64,000 nucleotides of DNA, from the NCBI RefSeq assembly GCF_900104385.1, contig NZ_FNJA01000001.1, forward strand, positions 346,386 through 410,385, read 5' to 3'. Under the pieces are notes generated by a model that saw only the letters and a program-made list of their open reading frames with translations, did not search any database and was not told where the DNA came from. Both the position numbers and the translations under genes were made by a program. The stretch comes from Rhodoferax sp. OV413 (lineage in GTDB: Bacteria; Pseudomonadota; Gammaproteobacteria; Burkholderiales; Burkholderiaceae_C). Numbering within the stretch: position 1 is the stretch's first letter; every line of letters begins with the position of its first letter. Positions 35,717 to 44,428 of this stretch are shown here, piece by piece.

Positions 35717-37414
35717 ATGACCAACGAAGAGATCCTCGCCCAGTTTGGCCCCCGCGAAGCCATGGAATATGACGTGGTGGTGGTCGGCGGCGGCCCCGGT
35801 GGCCTGGCCACGGCCATCCGCCTGAAGCAGCTGGCAGCCGACAAAGGCACGGACGTGTCGGTGGTGGTGCTGGAGAAAGGCTCCGAGCCCGGCGCCCACA
35901 TCCTCAGCGGCGCCATCATGGACCCGATTGCGCTGAGCGAGCTGTTCCCCGACTGGAAGGCCATGGGTGCGCCGCTGAACCAGCCGGTGACCGACGATGC
36001 GATGATTTTCCTGGGCGAAAAGTCGGCCTTCCGCACACCCAATCTGCTGCTGCCCGACTGCTTCCAGAACCACGGCAACTACATCATCAGCCTGGGCGCG
36101 CTGACCAAATGGCTGGGCGAGCAGGCCGAAGCCCTGGGCGTAGAAATCTTCCCCGGCTTCGCCGCCGCCGAGGTGCTGTACAACGATGATGGCTCCGTCA
36201 AAGGTGTGGCCACCGGCAATATGGGCGTCAGCAAAGAAGGCGAGCCCACGGCCGACTTCCAGATCGGCATGGAACTGCACGCCAAGTACACCGTGTTCGC
36301 CGAAGGCGCACGCGGCCATCTGGGCAAACAGCTGATTGCCAAGTTCAAGCTCGACGCCGGCAAAGACCCGCAAACCTACGGCCTGGGCATCAAGGAAGTC
36401 TGGGAGATCGACCCCAAACGCCACCAGCCCGGCTTCGTGATGCACACCGCCGGCTGGCCCATGGACAGCAGCACCTACGGCGGCGCTTTCCTGTACCACA
36501 TGGAGGGCAACAAGGTCACTCTGGGCTTCATCACCGGCCTGGACTACAGCAACCCGTATCTCAGCCCGTTCGAGGAATTCCAGCGCTGGAAGACCCACCC
36601 GAATGTGCGCTGGTACCTGGAAGGCGATGCCGAGCACGGCATCAAGCCGGCCAAACGCCTGGGCTACGGCGCCCGCGCCATCACCGCTGGCGGCCTGTCC
36701 AGCCTGCCCAAGACCGTGTTCCCCGGTGGCGCACTGGTCGGCTGCGATGCCGGCTACCTGAACGTCAGCCGCATCAAGGGCAGCCACGCCGCCATCAAAA
36801 CCGGCATGCTGGCCGCCGAAGCCGCTTACGAGGCGGTGACCAGCGGCCGCCAGCACGACGAGCTCAGCGCCTACCCGGCTGCGTTTGAAAAAAGCTGGCT
36901 GCACACCGAGCTGCACAAGGCGCGCAACTTCAAGGCCTGGTTCAAGAAGGGCTTGTTCACCGCCACGCTGATGAACGGCATCGAGCAGTTCCTGTTCAAG
37001 GGCCACATCCCCTGGACCCTGCACCGCGACAAACCCGACCACGCCTACCTCAAGCCCGCGGCCGAGTGCAAGCCCATCGTCTACCCCAAGCCGGATGGCA
37101 AGCTGACCTTCGACCGCCTGAGCAGCGTGTTCATCAGCAACACCAACCACGCAGAAAACCAGCCCGCGCATCTGACCTTGAAGGATGCCAGCGTGCCGGT
37201 CAACATCAACCTGCACACCTACGCCGGCCCCGAGGCGCGCTACTGCCCGGCCGGCGTGTACGAGTTCGTGAAGACCGACGCCGGCCAGGACCGGCTGCAG
37301 ATCAACGCGCAGAACTGCGTGCACTGCAAGACCTGCGACATCAAGGACCCGACGCAGAACATCGTGTGGGTGACACCCGAAGGCGGCGGTGGGCCGAACT
37401 ACGCGGGCATGTAA
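35717..37414 (+). CDS. Electron transfer flavoprotein-ubiquinone oxidoreductase
   Basis: ETF-QO is a membrane-associated FAD and 4Fe-4S enzyme. It takes electrons from reduced ETF (fed by acyl-CoA dehydrogenases) to ubiquinone. The 565-residue protein has the FAD site VVVGGGPGGLATAIRL, the GAHILSGAIMDP segment, the membrane-binding region and a C-terminal cluster domain (CPAGVYEF, QNCVHCKTCDIKDPTQNI, with four cluster cysteines). The size is typical. The gene is followed by a repeat-derived intrinsic terminator. Confidence 0.96.
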   Translation: MTNEEILAQFGPREAMEYDVVVVGGGPGGLATAIRLKQLAADKGTDVSVVVLEKGSEPGAHILSGAIMDPIALSELFPDWKAMGAPLNQPVTDDAMIFLGEKSAFRTPNLLLPDCFQNHGNYIISLGALTKWLGEQAEALGVEIFPGFAAAEVLYNDDGSVKGVATGNMGVSKEGEPTADFQIGMELHAKYTVFAEGARGHLGKQLIAKFKLDAGKDPQTYGLGIKEVWEIDPKRHQPGFVMHTAGWPMDSSTYGGAFLYHMEGNKVTLGFITGLDYSNPYLSPFEEFQRWKTHPNVRWYLEGDAEHGIKPAKRLGYGARAITAGGLSSLPKTVFPGGALVGCDAGYLNVSRIKGSHAAIKTGMLAAEAAYEAVTSGRQHDELSAYPAAFEKSWLHTELHKARNFKAWFKKGLFTATLMNGIEQFLFKGHIPWTLHRDKPDHAYLKPAAECKPIVYPKPDGKLTFDRLSSVFISNTNHAENQPAHLTLKDASVPVNINLHTYAGPEARYCPAGVYEFVKTDAGQDRLQINAQNCVHCKTCDIKDPTQNIVWVTPEGGGGPNYAGM

Positions 37415-37431
37415 GTTGGAGGCCTATTTTT

Positions 37432-37510
37432 AGGCATCAAATAAGGCTGTAGCGCAGGTAGCACCTGCGGGAGACGCTCCTGTTTTTGACATCAAAAACA
37501 GGAGCGTTTT
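37432..37510 (+). terminator. Repeat-derived intrinsic terminator (copy F)
   Basis: A 16-bp perfect stem (ACGCTCCTGTTTTTGA, two bases, then its complement) at 37474-37507 is followed by TTTTG. A GCAGGT/ACCTGC hairpin of the dispersed repeat precedes it. It terminates the ETF-QO transcript; the SBP gene from the other strand ends 8 bp away. The same stem recurs at 42154 and 46659. Confidence 0.85.
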
Positions 37511-37514
37511 GCTT

Positions 37515-38504
37515 TCAGCCTGCGCGCTGCCAGACCTGCGCGTCGGTGATGGCGCGCACATCGACGCGCACCGGCAGGATGCCGTCGCGGGCCGAGCGGT
37601 CGGCCACGGTCTGCAGCGCGGCGATGTCGGCCTCGCTGACGGGTCGGCCTGTCACCGCCGCACGCGCGGTGATGGTGCGCGAGGCCTCGATGGGCAGCCG
37701 GGTCAGCTGGGTGTAGGCCTGGGCATAGGCTTCGGGATGCGCCAGCGCCCAGTCGCCGGCGCGGGCCAGGCGGTCCAGAAACTGCACGATGGCTTTGCGC
37801 TTGCCGGCATCGACCAGGGCTTCTTCGCTGGCAGTAATGAAGCCCAGCGCGGTATTGATGCCGCGCCCGTCGCGCAGGATGCGGCCGCCGTTTTGCAGTG
37901 CAATCGTGTAGTACGGGTCAAAGATCGCCCAGGCGTCGATCTGCTTGGACGAGAACGCGGTCGACGCATCGGTGGGCAGCACGAACTTGATGGTGACTTC
38001 GTCGCGCCGCACGCCGGCTTCTTCCAGCGCGCCATACAGCTGGTACTGCGAAATGCTGCCGCGTGCCGACGACACCACCACCGTCTGCCCGCGCAGATCG
38101 GCCACGCTGCGCAGCTTTGAGTCGCCCTGCACCACGATGCCCAGCGACTCCGGCTTGCCGACGCGGGTGGCGACGATCTTCAGCGGCGTCTTGCCCACCG
38201 CGGCGGCCAGCACCGGTAAATCACCGGCCATGGCCGTGTCCACCGCACCGCTGCGCTGGGCTTCAAACAGTGGCGCTGCGCCCTGGAAGTTGGCCCAACG
38301 CCAGCTGAACGGTGCGCCGTCCAGCGCCTTGGACGCTTCGAACAGCGCACGCAGGCCACCGGCCTGGTCGCCCAGCACCAGTGCCGGCAGCGTCTGGGCC
38401 CGGCCGATCATGGGAAAGGCGGAGATAGCAGAGAAAGCCGGTAGAGCCGCAGCGCGTTGCAGCCATTGGCGGCGCGAAAGAGAAGAGTGTTGTAGATCGG
38501 TCAT
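37515..38504 (-). CDS. Sulfonate/taurine-type ABC substrate-binding protein
   Basis: The 329-residue periplasmic binding protein belongs to the SsuA/TauA/NitT family. A Tat-like start (SRRQWLQRAAALPAFSAIS) precedes the mature protein. Segments WRWANFQGAAPLFEAQRSGAVD, AMAGDLPVLAAA, LRGQTVVVSSARGS and SSKQIDAWAIFDPYYT fit the family. It should bind an alkanesulfonate or similar oxyanion. It is divergent from a second SBP gene with a 107-bp spacer, and no permease or ATPase gene for either is in the window. Confidence 0.88.
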   Translation of the reverse strand: MTDLQHSSLSRRQWLQRAAALPAFSAISAFPMIGRAQTLPALVLGDQAGGLRALFEASKALDGAPFSWRWANFQGAAPLFEAQRSGAVDTAMAGDLPVLAAAVGKTPLKIVATRVGKPESLGIVVQGDSKLRSVADLRGQTVVVSSARGSISQYQLYGALEEAGVRRDEVTIKFVLPTDASTAFSSKQIDAWAIFDPYYTIALQNGGRILRDGRGINTALGFITASEEALVDAGKRKAIVQFLDRLARAGDWALAHPEAYAQAYTQLTRLPIEASRTITARAAVTGRPVSEADIAALQTVADRSARDGILPVRVDVRAITDAQVWQRAG

Positions 38505-38611
38505 GCCGCGAAGTTAGCAAGCCGGGTCGCGCAGCCCAACAACGCATTCCAACTATGGACATGCGTTTTTCTGCGTTGGCTTTTGGCGCCGCCCTGGTTA
38601 CGGTGCAAGGC

Positions 38612-39607
38612 ATGAAAACTTCTCTATTAACCCGCCGCGAATGGCTGCAAGCCGCCGCTGCGCTGGGCGCCACCGGCCTCGGCGCCGCCCAGGGGGCCTC
38701 CGCCACCCCGTCCCAAGACCTCAGCGGCGTGACCCTGCGCGTCGGCACCTACAAGGGCCTGTGGCGCCCTCTGCTGCAGGCGTCCGGCCAGGCGAATACA
38801 CCGTACAAGATCGACTGGCGCGAATTCAACAACGGCGTGCTGCACATCGAGGCCATCAACGGCGACGCGCTGGACCTGGGCTCGGGCAGCGAGATCCCGG
38901 CCGTCTTTGCCGCGCGGCAAAAAGCCCATGTGCGCTTCGTCGCCGTGACCCACGAAGACCTGAACAACCAGGCCACCCTGGCGCGCAAAGACTCGTCCAT
39001 CCGCAGCATCGCCGACTTCAAAGGCAAGCGCATCGGCTATGTGCGCGCCACCACCGCCCACTACTACCTGGCCAAGCAACTGGCCGAGGTCGGGCTGTCG
39101 TTCAGCGACATCGACGCGGTCAGCCTGACGCCAGCCGATGGCCTGTCGGCCTTTGCCCGCGGCGACCTGGATGCCTGGGCCATCTACGGCTACAACGGCC
39201 AGCTGGCGCGGACCCAATACGGCGCGCGCACCATCAAGACGGCGGTGGGTTATCTGTCGGGCAACTTCCCGATCTACGCCAACCCGCGCACCCTGGACGA
39301 CGCGCCGCGCCGCGCCGCCATCGGCGACCTGCTGCAGCGTTTGCAGCGATCCTTTGCCTGGATCAACGGCAACTACCTGGCCTATGCCAAGGCCCAGTCG
39401 GCCGAGACCCGGGTACCGGTGGGCGACCTGGTCGAGCTGTTCAACGGCCGCAGCAGCGACTACAGCCTGGCCGCTGTCGACGACAAGGTGGTGCGCAGCC
39501 ACCAGGACGTGGCCGACACCTTCCAGAAGCTCGGCGTGCTCGATGGCCCGGCGAATGTAGTGCCATTCTGGGACCGCAGCTTCGACAACCTGCTGCGCCG
39601 CGCCTGA
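38612..39607 (+). CDS. Sulfonate-type ABC substrate-binding protein (second)
   Basis: The 331-residue SsuA-like binding protein has a Tat-like start (LTRREWLQAAAALGATG) and the family pattern (VTLRVGTYKGLWRPLLQA, LDLGSGSEIPAVFAA, IADFKGKRIGYVRATTAHYYL, FARGDLDAWAIYGY). The ATG at 38612 with AAGG upstream is chosen. It is paralogous to the protein encoded on the opposite strand at 37515. It is the first gene of a likely operon with an LLM monooxygenase and a class II aldolase. Confidence 0.88.
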   Translation: MKTSLLTRREWLQAAAALGATGLGAAQGASATPSQDLSGVTLRVGTYKGLWRPLLQASGQANTPYKIDWREFNNGVLHIEAINGDALDLGSGSEIPAVFAARQKAHVRFVAVTHEDLNNQATLARKDSSIRSIADFKGKRIGYVRATTAHYYLAKQLAEVGLSFSDIDAVSLTPADGLSAFARGDLDAWAIYGYNGQLARTQYGARTIKTAVGYLSGNFPIYANPRTLDDAPRRAAIGDLLQRLQRSFAWINGNYLAYAKAQSAETRVPVGDLVELFNGRSSDYSLAAVDDKVVRSHQDVADTFQKLGVLDGPANVVPFWDRSFDNLLRRA

Positions 39608-39645
39608 CCCTGCCCCCTCCCCCATATTCTTTCCAAGGACACTCC

Positions 39646-40755
39646 ATGAGCCAGAACGACGTTGAATTCATCGGCATGATCCAGACCCACAAGGTCTCGG
39701 AAATCCATGCCGCCCAAGGCCCGTCCATCGACCGCGACTATGTGCGCGCCTTCGCCCAGGCCCACGAGCAGGCCGGCTTTGACCGCGTCCTGGTGCCCCA
39801 CCATTCGACCAGCCCCGACGCCACGCTGACGGTGGCCTACGCTGCTTCGGTGACCGAGCGCATCCACTTCATGCTGGCGCACCGCCCCGGCTTTGTTTCG
39901 CCTACGTTGGCGGCACGCCAGTTCGCCTCGCTCGACCAATTCAGCGGCGGCCGGCTGGCCGTGCACTACATCTCCGGCGGCTCGGACGACGAGCAAAAGC
40001 GCGACGGCGACTGGCTGGACCACGACCAGCGCTACGCCCGCACCGACGAATACCTGGACGTGCTGCGCAAGGTCTGGACGGCCGACAAACCTTTCGACCA
40101 CCAGGGCGCGCACTACCGCTTCCAGAAGGCCTTCTCCGACGTGAAACCGGTGCAGAGCTTGAACGGCCGGCCGCATGTGCCGGTGTACTTCGGCGGCGCG
40201 TCGGAAGCCGCGATTCCGGTCGCCGGCAAGCATGCCGATGTGTACGCGCTGTGGGGCGAATCGCTGGAACAGGCGCGCGAACTGACCACCCGCGTGCGTG
40301 CCGAGGCCGCCAAGCATGGCCGGCAAGTGCGTTTCTCGGTGTCCTTCCGCCCCATCCTGGCCGAGACCGAAGACAAGGCCTGGGCGCGCGCCGAAGCCAT
40401 CCTGGCCGAGACCAAGCGCCTGCGCGTGGTGCAAGGCTTTGGCGTTGGCGGGCCGCAGCAAAGCGAGGGCGCAAAGCGGCTGCTGGCCGCCGCCGACAAA
40501 GGCCCGCGCGTCGACAAGCGGCTCTGGACCGCGGTGGCGCAGGCCATTGGCGGCCGATCCAACAGCACGGCCCTGGTCGGGACACCCGAACAGGTGGCCG
40601 ACGCCCTGCTCGACTACTACGACCTGGGCGTCACCACCTTCTTGATACGCGGCTTCGACCCGCTGGAAGACGCCACCGACTACGGCCGCGAGCTGATCCC
40701 GCGCACCCGCGAACTGGTGGCCCAACGCATCGCATCGCAAAGGAAAGCCGCATGA
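39646..40755 (+). CDS. LLM-class flavin-dependent monooxygenase (SsuD-like)
   Basis: The 369-residue protein is a bacterial luciferase-like oxygenase of the alkanesulfonate monooxygenase group. It probably uses FMNH2 from a separate reductase to cleave a C-S bond or oxidise a related substrate. Recognisable segments are YVRAFAQAHEQAGFDRVLVP, FMLAHRPGFVSPTLAARQFA, LDQFSGGRLAVHYISGGS and YRFQKAFSDVKPVQ. The reductase partner is not in the window. It follows the SBP by 38 bp and overlaps the aldolase as ATGA. Confidence 0.9.
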   Translation: MSQNDVEFIGMIQTHKVSEIHAAQGPSIDRDYVRAFAQAHEQAGFDRVLVPHHSTSPDATLTVAYAASVTERIHFMLAHRPGFVSPTLAARQFASLDQFSGGRLAVHYISGGSDDEQKRDGDWLDHDQRYARTDEYLDVLRKVWTADKPFDHQGAHYRFQKAFSDVKPVQSLNGRPHVPVYFGGASEAAIPVAGKHADVYALWGESLEQARELTTRVRAEAAKHGRQVRFSVSFRPILAETEDKAWARAEAILAETKRLRVVQGFGVGGPQQSEGAKRLLAAADKGPRVDKRLWTAVAQAIGGRSNSTALVGTPEQVADALLDYYDLGVTTFLIRGFDPLEDATDYGRELIPRTRELVAQRIASQRKAA

Positions 40756-41570
40756 GCGCCGTACTCTCCATAGATCGCAGCACGCGCCTGCCGCTAAACC
40801 CGCATCCACAGCAGAAGTTCTGGTTCGACCCCATCCCGGCGCGCACCAGCATCGAGGCCGAGCGCCGGCACCGGCAGGAGCGCTTGGCGGGCGCCTTCCG
40901 GCTGTTTGCCCGTTTCGGCTTTGCCCAGGGCCTGGCCGGCCACATCACTGCGCGCGACCCGGAGTTGAGCGACCATTTCTGGGTGAACCCGCTGGGCGTG
41001 CATTTCTCACGCATCAAGGTGTCGGACCTGCTGTTGGTGAACAGCAAGGGTGAGACCGTGATCGGCGACCGGCCACTGAACAAGGCGGCGTTTGCCATCC
41101 ACGCAGCGATCCACGAATACAACCCGAAGATCGTTGCCGCAGCGCACACCCATTCAACCTACGGCAAAGCCTGGTCGACCCTGGGCCGCAAGCTCGACAC
41201 GCTGACGCAAGACGCCTGCGTGTTCCACGACGATGTGGCGCTGTTCGACGACTTCACCGGCATGGTGGTGGATGAAAGCGAAGGCCTGCGCATCGCCAAG
41301 GCCCTGGGCGACCGCAAGGGCGCGATCCTGCAGAACCACGGCATCCTCACCGCCGGCCCGACGGTGGAAGCCGCTGCCTGGTGGTACATCGCACTGGACA
41401 ACGCCTGCCACACCCAGCTGCTGGCCGAAGCCGCGGGCACGCCCAAGCCGATTGACGAAGCCACGGCCCGCCACACGCACGAACAGATAGGCAAGCCCGA
41501 GGGCGCGCTGCATTCGTTTGAGAGCCTGTACGAGGGACTGGTGCAGGCCGAGCCCGAGCTGCTGGACTAG
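40752..41570 (+). CDS. Class II aldolase/adducin-family protein
   Basis: The 272-residue protein has the class II aldolase fold. The metal-binding histidines are seen in AAAHTHSTYGKAW and ILQNHGILTAG, and the core QGLAGHITARDPEL is typical. Related proteins act as aldolases, epimerases or decarboxylases, so the reaction is not known. Its ATGA overlap with the LLM gene implies that it acts on the same pathway, perhaps on a product of the monooxygenase. Confidence 0.88.
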   Translation: MSAVLSIDRSTRLPLNPHPQQKFWFDPIPARTSIEAERRHRQERLAGAFRLFARFGFAQGLAGHITARDPELSDHFWVNPLGVHFSRIKVSDLLLVNSKGETVIGDRPLNKAAFAIHAAIHEYNPKIVAAAHTHSTYGKAWSTLGRKLDTLTQDACVFHDDVALFDDFTGMVVDESEGLRIAKALGDRKGAILQNHGILTAGPTVEAAAWWYIALDNACHTQLLAEAAGTPKPIDEATARHTHEQIGKPEGALHSFESLYEGLVQAEPELLD

Positions 41571-41672
41571 CGCGACACCGGCGCATTGCCAACGTTGCCA
41601 ACATTGATTTAGCGCAAACACCGGTGGAGCCCCCTGGCTACACTGGTACGCACAAACCAATGGAGGCATCGC

Positions 41673-42095
41673 ATGAAAATTCTCCTCGCCGTGGACGGCA
41701 GCGCCCACACCAAGAAAATGCTGGCCTACCTGGCCACGCACAACGAGCTGTTTGCCACCGTCAACGACTACATCGTGCTGACCGTGCAGCCCACGATTCC
41801 GCCGCGGGTACGCAGCGCGGTGGGCAAGGAGGCGGTGGACAACTATGCGCTGGAGGAAGCCGAGAAAGTGCTGGCCCCGGTCAGTGAGTTCCTGCTGCGC
41901 CACGGTATCGATGCCAAGACCAGCTGGAAGATGGGGCGGGCCGGCGAAACCATTGCCCAGTTTGCCGATGTCGAGAAATGCGACATGGTGGTGATGGGCT
42001 CGCACGGCCATAGTGCGCTGACCAATCTGGTGATGGGCTCGGTGGCCACCCAGGTGCTGGCGCACTGCAACGTGCCGGTGCTGCTGGTGCGCTAA
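41673..42095 (+). CDS. Universal stress protein (UspA family)
   Basis: The 140-residue single-domain Usp protein starts MKILLAVDGSAHTKKML and ends GSHGHSALTNLVMGSVATQVL, the ATP-binding G-2x-G-9x-G-S motif. It therefore belongs to the ATP-binding type. A clear GGAGG-like site (ATGGAGGCATCGC) precedes the ATG. It is monocistronic and followed by the repeat-derived terminator at 42154. Confidence 0.95.
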   Translation: MKILLAVDGSAHTKKMLAYLATHNELFATVNDYIVLTVQPTIPPRVRSAVGKEAVDNYALEEAEKVLAPVSEFLLRHGIDAKTSWKMGRAGETIAQFADVEKCDMVVMGSHGHSALTNLVMGSVATQVLAHCNVPVLLVR

Positions 42096-42116
42096 AAACA
42101 GCGCATTTTTTAAGCA

Positions 42117-42195
42117 TTAAATCACCCTCTAGCGCAGGTAACACCTGCACCAGACGCTCCTGTTTTTGACATCAAAAACAGGAGCGTTTTTGTTT
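42117..42195 (+). terminator. Repeat-derived intrinsic terminator (copy G)
   Basis: The same 34-base stem structure as at 37474 is present at 42154-42187 and is followed by TTTTTGTTTT. A GCAGGT-AAC-ACCTGC repeat half comes before it. It terminates the uspA transcript. Confidence 0.85.
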
Positions 42196-42418
42196 TGGCC
42201 TTGGCGCGAGCCGCATCGTACGATCCGTCCACCGATACCTGCGCTTTTTTGCCAATGCTTGCGCTTTTGCCGCATAGCGTTTGCCGGCATGGCGGAGAAT
42301 GAATCTGCTGACCGGTCTGTGCAGGTGTATGCAGCTTTTCCTTATCTTTGGGAAAGCCGCAGCTGGCGTTTTACATACCAATGTTGTTTGCTATAAAAAT
42401 AGAAAGCTAGTGCGCGGT
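42196..42418. other. Upstream region of the GAF histidine kinase gene
   Basis: This 223-bp stretch completes the 323-bp space after uspA. Beyond the terminator I see only the sigma-70-like promoter at 42370-42397. The kinase frame is open back to 42281 but lacks conserved sequence there. Confidence 0.5.
42370..42397 (+). promoter_or_regulatory. Sigma-70-like promoter of the GAF kinase gene
   Basis: TTTACA at 42370-42375 and TATAAA at 42392-42397 are spaced by 16 bases. Transcription would start near 42404, just ahead of the ATG at 42419, which supports that start codon. Confidence 0.6.
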
Positions 42419-43639
42419 ATGGACGATTCTGCTGAAGAAATAAGTCGTGACGTAGCCTTGGTAGGCCGGATTGAATCAGTTCCAACGCTGCTGCGGGTGC
42501 TGTGCGAGATCACCGGCATGGGCTTTGCCGCAGTGGCCCGGGTGACCGATGGCACCTGGATCGCCTGCTCGGTACGCGATGAAATCAGCTTCGGGCTGCT
42601 GCCCGGCGGCCAGCTGGATGTCAACACCACCCTGTGCAAGGAAGTGCGTTTTTCCCGCACCCCGGTGGTGATCGACCAGGCCAGCACCGACAGCCGGTAC
42701 TGTGACCACATCACACCGCGCACCTATGGGATTGAAAGCTATGTGTCAGTGCCCATCGTGCTGTCCGACGGCAGCTACTTCGGCAACCTCTGCGCCATCG
42801 ACCCCCGTCCGGCCAAGGTGTCCGAGCCGCGCATCGTGGCCATGTTCCACCATTTCGCGACGCTGATCGCGGTGGAGTTGGAAAACGCGCGCCGCCAGTA
42901 CCTGGTACAGGCCGCGCTGCTGGGCGAGCGCGCCGCCAGCGAACTGCGCGAGCAACTGATCGCCATCCTGGGCTACGACCTGCGCACGCCCATCAGCCTG
43001 ATCGCCCTGAACAGCCAACGCTTGCTGGCCAAGGCCCAAGACCCTGCGGCGGTGGCCCGTATTGCGGGTGATATCCACGCGGGGGTGAAACAGGTCTCCA
43101 CCCTGATCGACCACGCGCTGGACTTTGCGCGGGGCCGCCTGGGCTGCGCGATCCATGTGAAACCCGCGCTCGTGGAGCGCATGGACGAGGCCTTGTTCAG
43201 CGTGGTCACTGAAATACAGACGGGTTTTCCTGGCCGTGAGATCGAATGCCAGTTCGACATATCCCGGCCCGTGCAGGTGGACCGTTTCCGGGTGCTGCAA
43301 CTGGTGGCGAATCTGCTCAGCAACGCGCTGGTCCATGGTGCGCCCGACAGCCCGGTGCAACTCAAGGCCACCACCACGGCAGACAGCCTGGTGCTGCAGG
43401 TCAGCAACCAGGGCCCACCCATTCCGCACGGCAGCCTGGACAAGGTTTTTGCCCCGTTCTGGCGCAGCGGCACCTCGGCGCAGCGCGAAGGGCTGGGCCT
43501 GGGTTTGCACATCTGCGCGCAGATCGTCCAGGCCCACCAGGGTCGCCTGGGCGTAAGCTCTTCTGCCGACGCGGGCACCGTGTTCACCGCCACCTTTCCG
43601 CAAGCAGCCGCAGGCCCGGCCAACGCGCTGCTGCAATAA
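42419..43639 (+). CDS. GAF-domain histidine kinase-like protein lacking the phosphoacceptor His
   Basis: The 406-residue cytoplasmic protein has an N-terminal GAF domain (about residues 15-160; YGIESYVSVPIVLSDGSYFGNLCAID) followed by HisKA-like and HATPase domains. The H-box reads LIAILGYDLRTPISLI, so Tyr186 (codon at 42974-42976) stands where the phosphorylated His should be. The N-box LQLVANLLSNALVHG and the G2 motif GLGLGLHIC are kept, and the G1 box is altered (SNQGPPIP). ATP may still bind, but His autophosphorylation is not expected. No response regulator gene is adjacent. The start at 42419 fits the promoter at 42370. Confidence 0.85.
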   Translation: MDDSAEEISRDVALVGRIESVPTLLRVLCEITGMGFAAVARVTDGTWIACSVRDEISFGLLPGGQLDVNTTLCKEVRFSRTPVVIDQASTDSRYCDHITPRTYGIESYVSVPIVLSDGSYFGNLCAIDPRPAKVSEPRIVAMFHHFATLIAVELENARRQYLVQAALLGERAASELREQLIAILGYDLRTPISLIALNSQRLLAKAQDPAAVARIAGDIHAGVKQVSTLIDHALDFARGRLGCAIHVKPALVERMDEALFSVVTEIQTGFPGREIECQFDISRPVQVDRFRVLQLVANLLSNALVHGAPDSPVQLKATTTADSLVLQVSNQGPPIPHGSLDKVFAPFWRSGTSAQREGLGLGLHICAQIVQAHQGRLGVSSSADAGTVFTATFPQAAAGPANALLQ

Positions 43640-43744
43640 GAAGGTTCTACGGTTGAAGCAGCTGCTCCGGCACGTGTGCGGCGTCACGTGCGCTTGGATA
43701 GGAACGGCCATTTCTGGCTGTTCTAAATCGATGTTGCGGCCTAC

Positions 43745-44110
43745 TTAAAGCGGCTCATCCGGCATCATAAAGATGAAAGGCCGGTCCGTTGAAGGCGCGT
43801 CGATATTCAGGATCTCGTCGGTCTGGCCATCTTGTCGCACCATGAAAAGCTTGCATCCCAGTGCCCCCGCACGCCCAACCGAGAACTGAAAATTCGACGT
43901 GCATCCCTGTGCCAGATGCAGGTCGAGCTCTAGCAGCAGCCGCGGATCAGAGTCCGCTGCAAGGTTTGCGAAATCTCGCACCAATTGCGTCAGTGCAGCA
44001 AATAAAGCGGTGTGCTGGGCGTGGTCTAGATGGAGGACGCGTCGTGGCATGGTACTGAAATCAATCGAGCCCTTGAACGGAGGAACTGGAAATTTGCTAT
44101 CTCCGCCCAT
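43745..44110 (-). CDS. Hypothetical protein, 121 aa
   Basis: This is a possible gene of unknown function. The residues look protein-like (FPVPPFKGSIDFS, LLLELDLHLAQGC, DRPFIFMMPDEPL), and the frame is open throughout. No domain or signal peptide is recognised, and the translation start is uncertain (44110 or the internal ATG encoding MPRRVLHLDH). It stands alone between the GAF kinase and the AraC pair. It is kept with low confidence. Confidence 0.45.
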   Translation of the reverse strand: MGGDSKFPVPPFKGSIDFSTMPRRVLHLDHAQHTALFAALTQLVRDFANLAADSDPRLLLELDLHLAQGCTSNFQFSVGRAGALGCKLFMVRQDGQTDEILNIDAPSTDRPFIFMMPDEPL

Positions 44111-44428
44111 GGTCTAAAACCTCGCCCATTCTTGGACGCTCCAAAGCTACTGAAGAAATGCATTTTTTGGTGGCCTTTAAAGGTTCTAAATGGTTTGAGG
44201 ACGCAATCGGTCATCTGGGTGAAAACGGCGCCTACGTCTGGGCGGGTCAAATGCCTGGATGCCGCGCTGGCAGTGTCTCAAGAGGCGCAAAGCGCGCCTA
44301 GCGCCGAGTGACCAGGCAGCAACAACCATCTGCGAAATTGCGTATTCGCTTTCGTTTTCACGCAAGTTTTTTTACCCAGGCCTGGAGGCCACTCCCGTGG
44401 CAGGCCGGGGCGCTAACATGGCCCGACC
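44111..44428. other. 318-bp region before the first AraC gene
   Basis: Short open frames here lack coding character. The one clear signal is a palindrome-like element at 44335-44365 that recurs upstream of the second AraC gene. Confidence 0.5.
44335..44365. promoter_or_regulatory. Conserved palindromic element upstream of AraC gene 1
   Basis: AAATTGCGTA and CACGCAAGTT flank a spacer containing TTCGCTTTCG. The layout matches the better-preserved copy at 45490-45523 in front of the second AraC gene, so it is probably a duplicated operator. Confidence 0.5.

Noticed and set aside
35372-37324. Open frame of 650 codons opposite ETF-QO
   Set aside because: Antisense to a gene with full FAD and 4Fe-4S motifs; Val/Ala/Gly/His-rich shadow.
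37486-37716. Short frames starting MTSKTGAF after each terminator (also 42166 and, in reverse, 46680)
   Set aside because: The shared start is encoded by the repeat-derived terminator stem itself; the rest differs and lacks coding character.
44026-44311. Overlapping short frames on both strands before AraC gene 1
   Set aside because: Composition is not protein-like, and they overlap the hypothetical gene and the palindrome.
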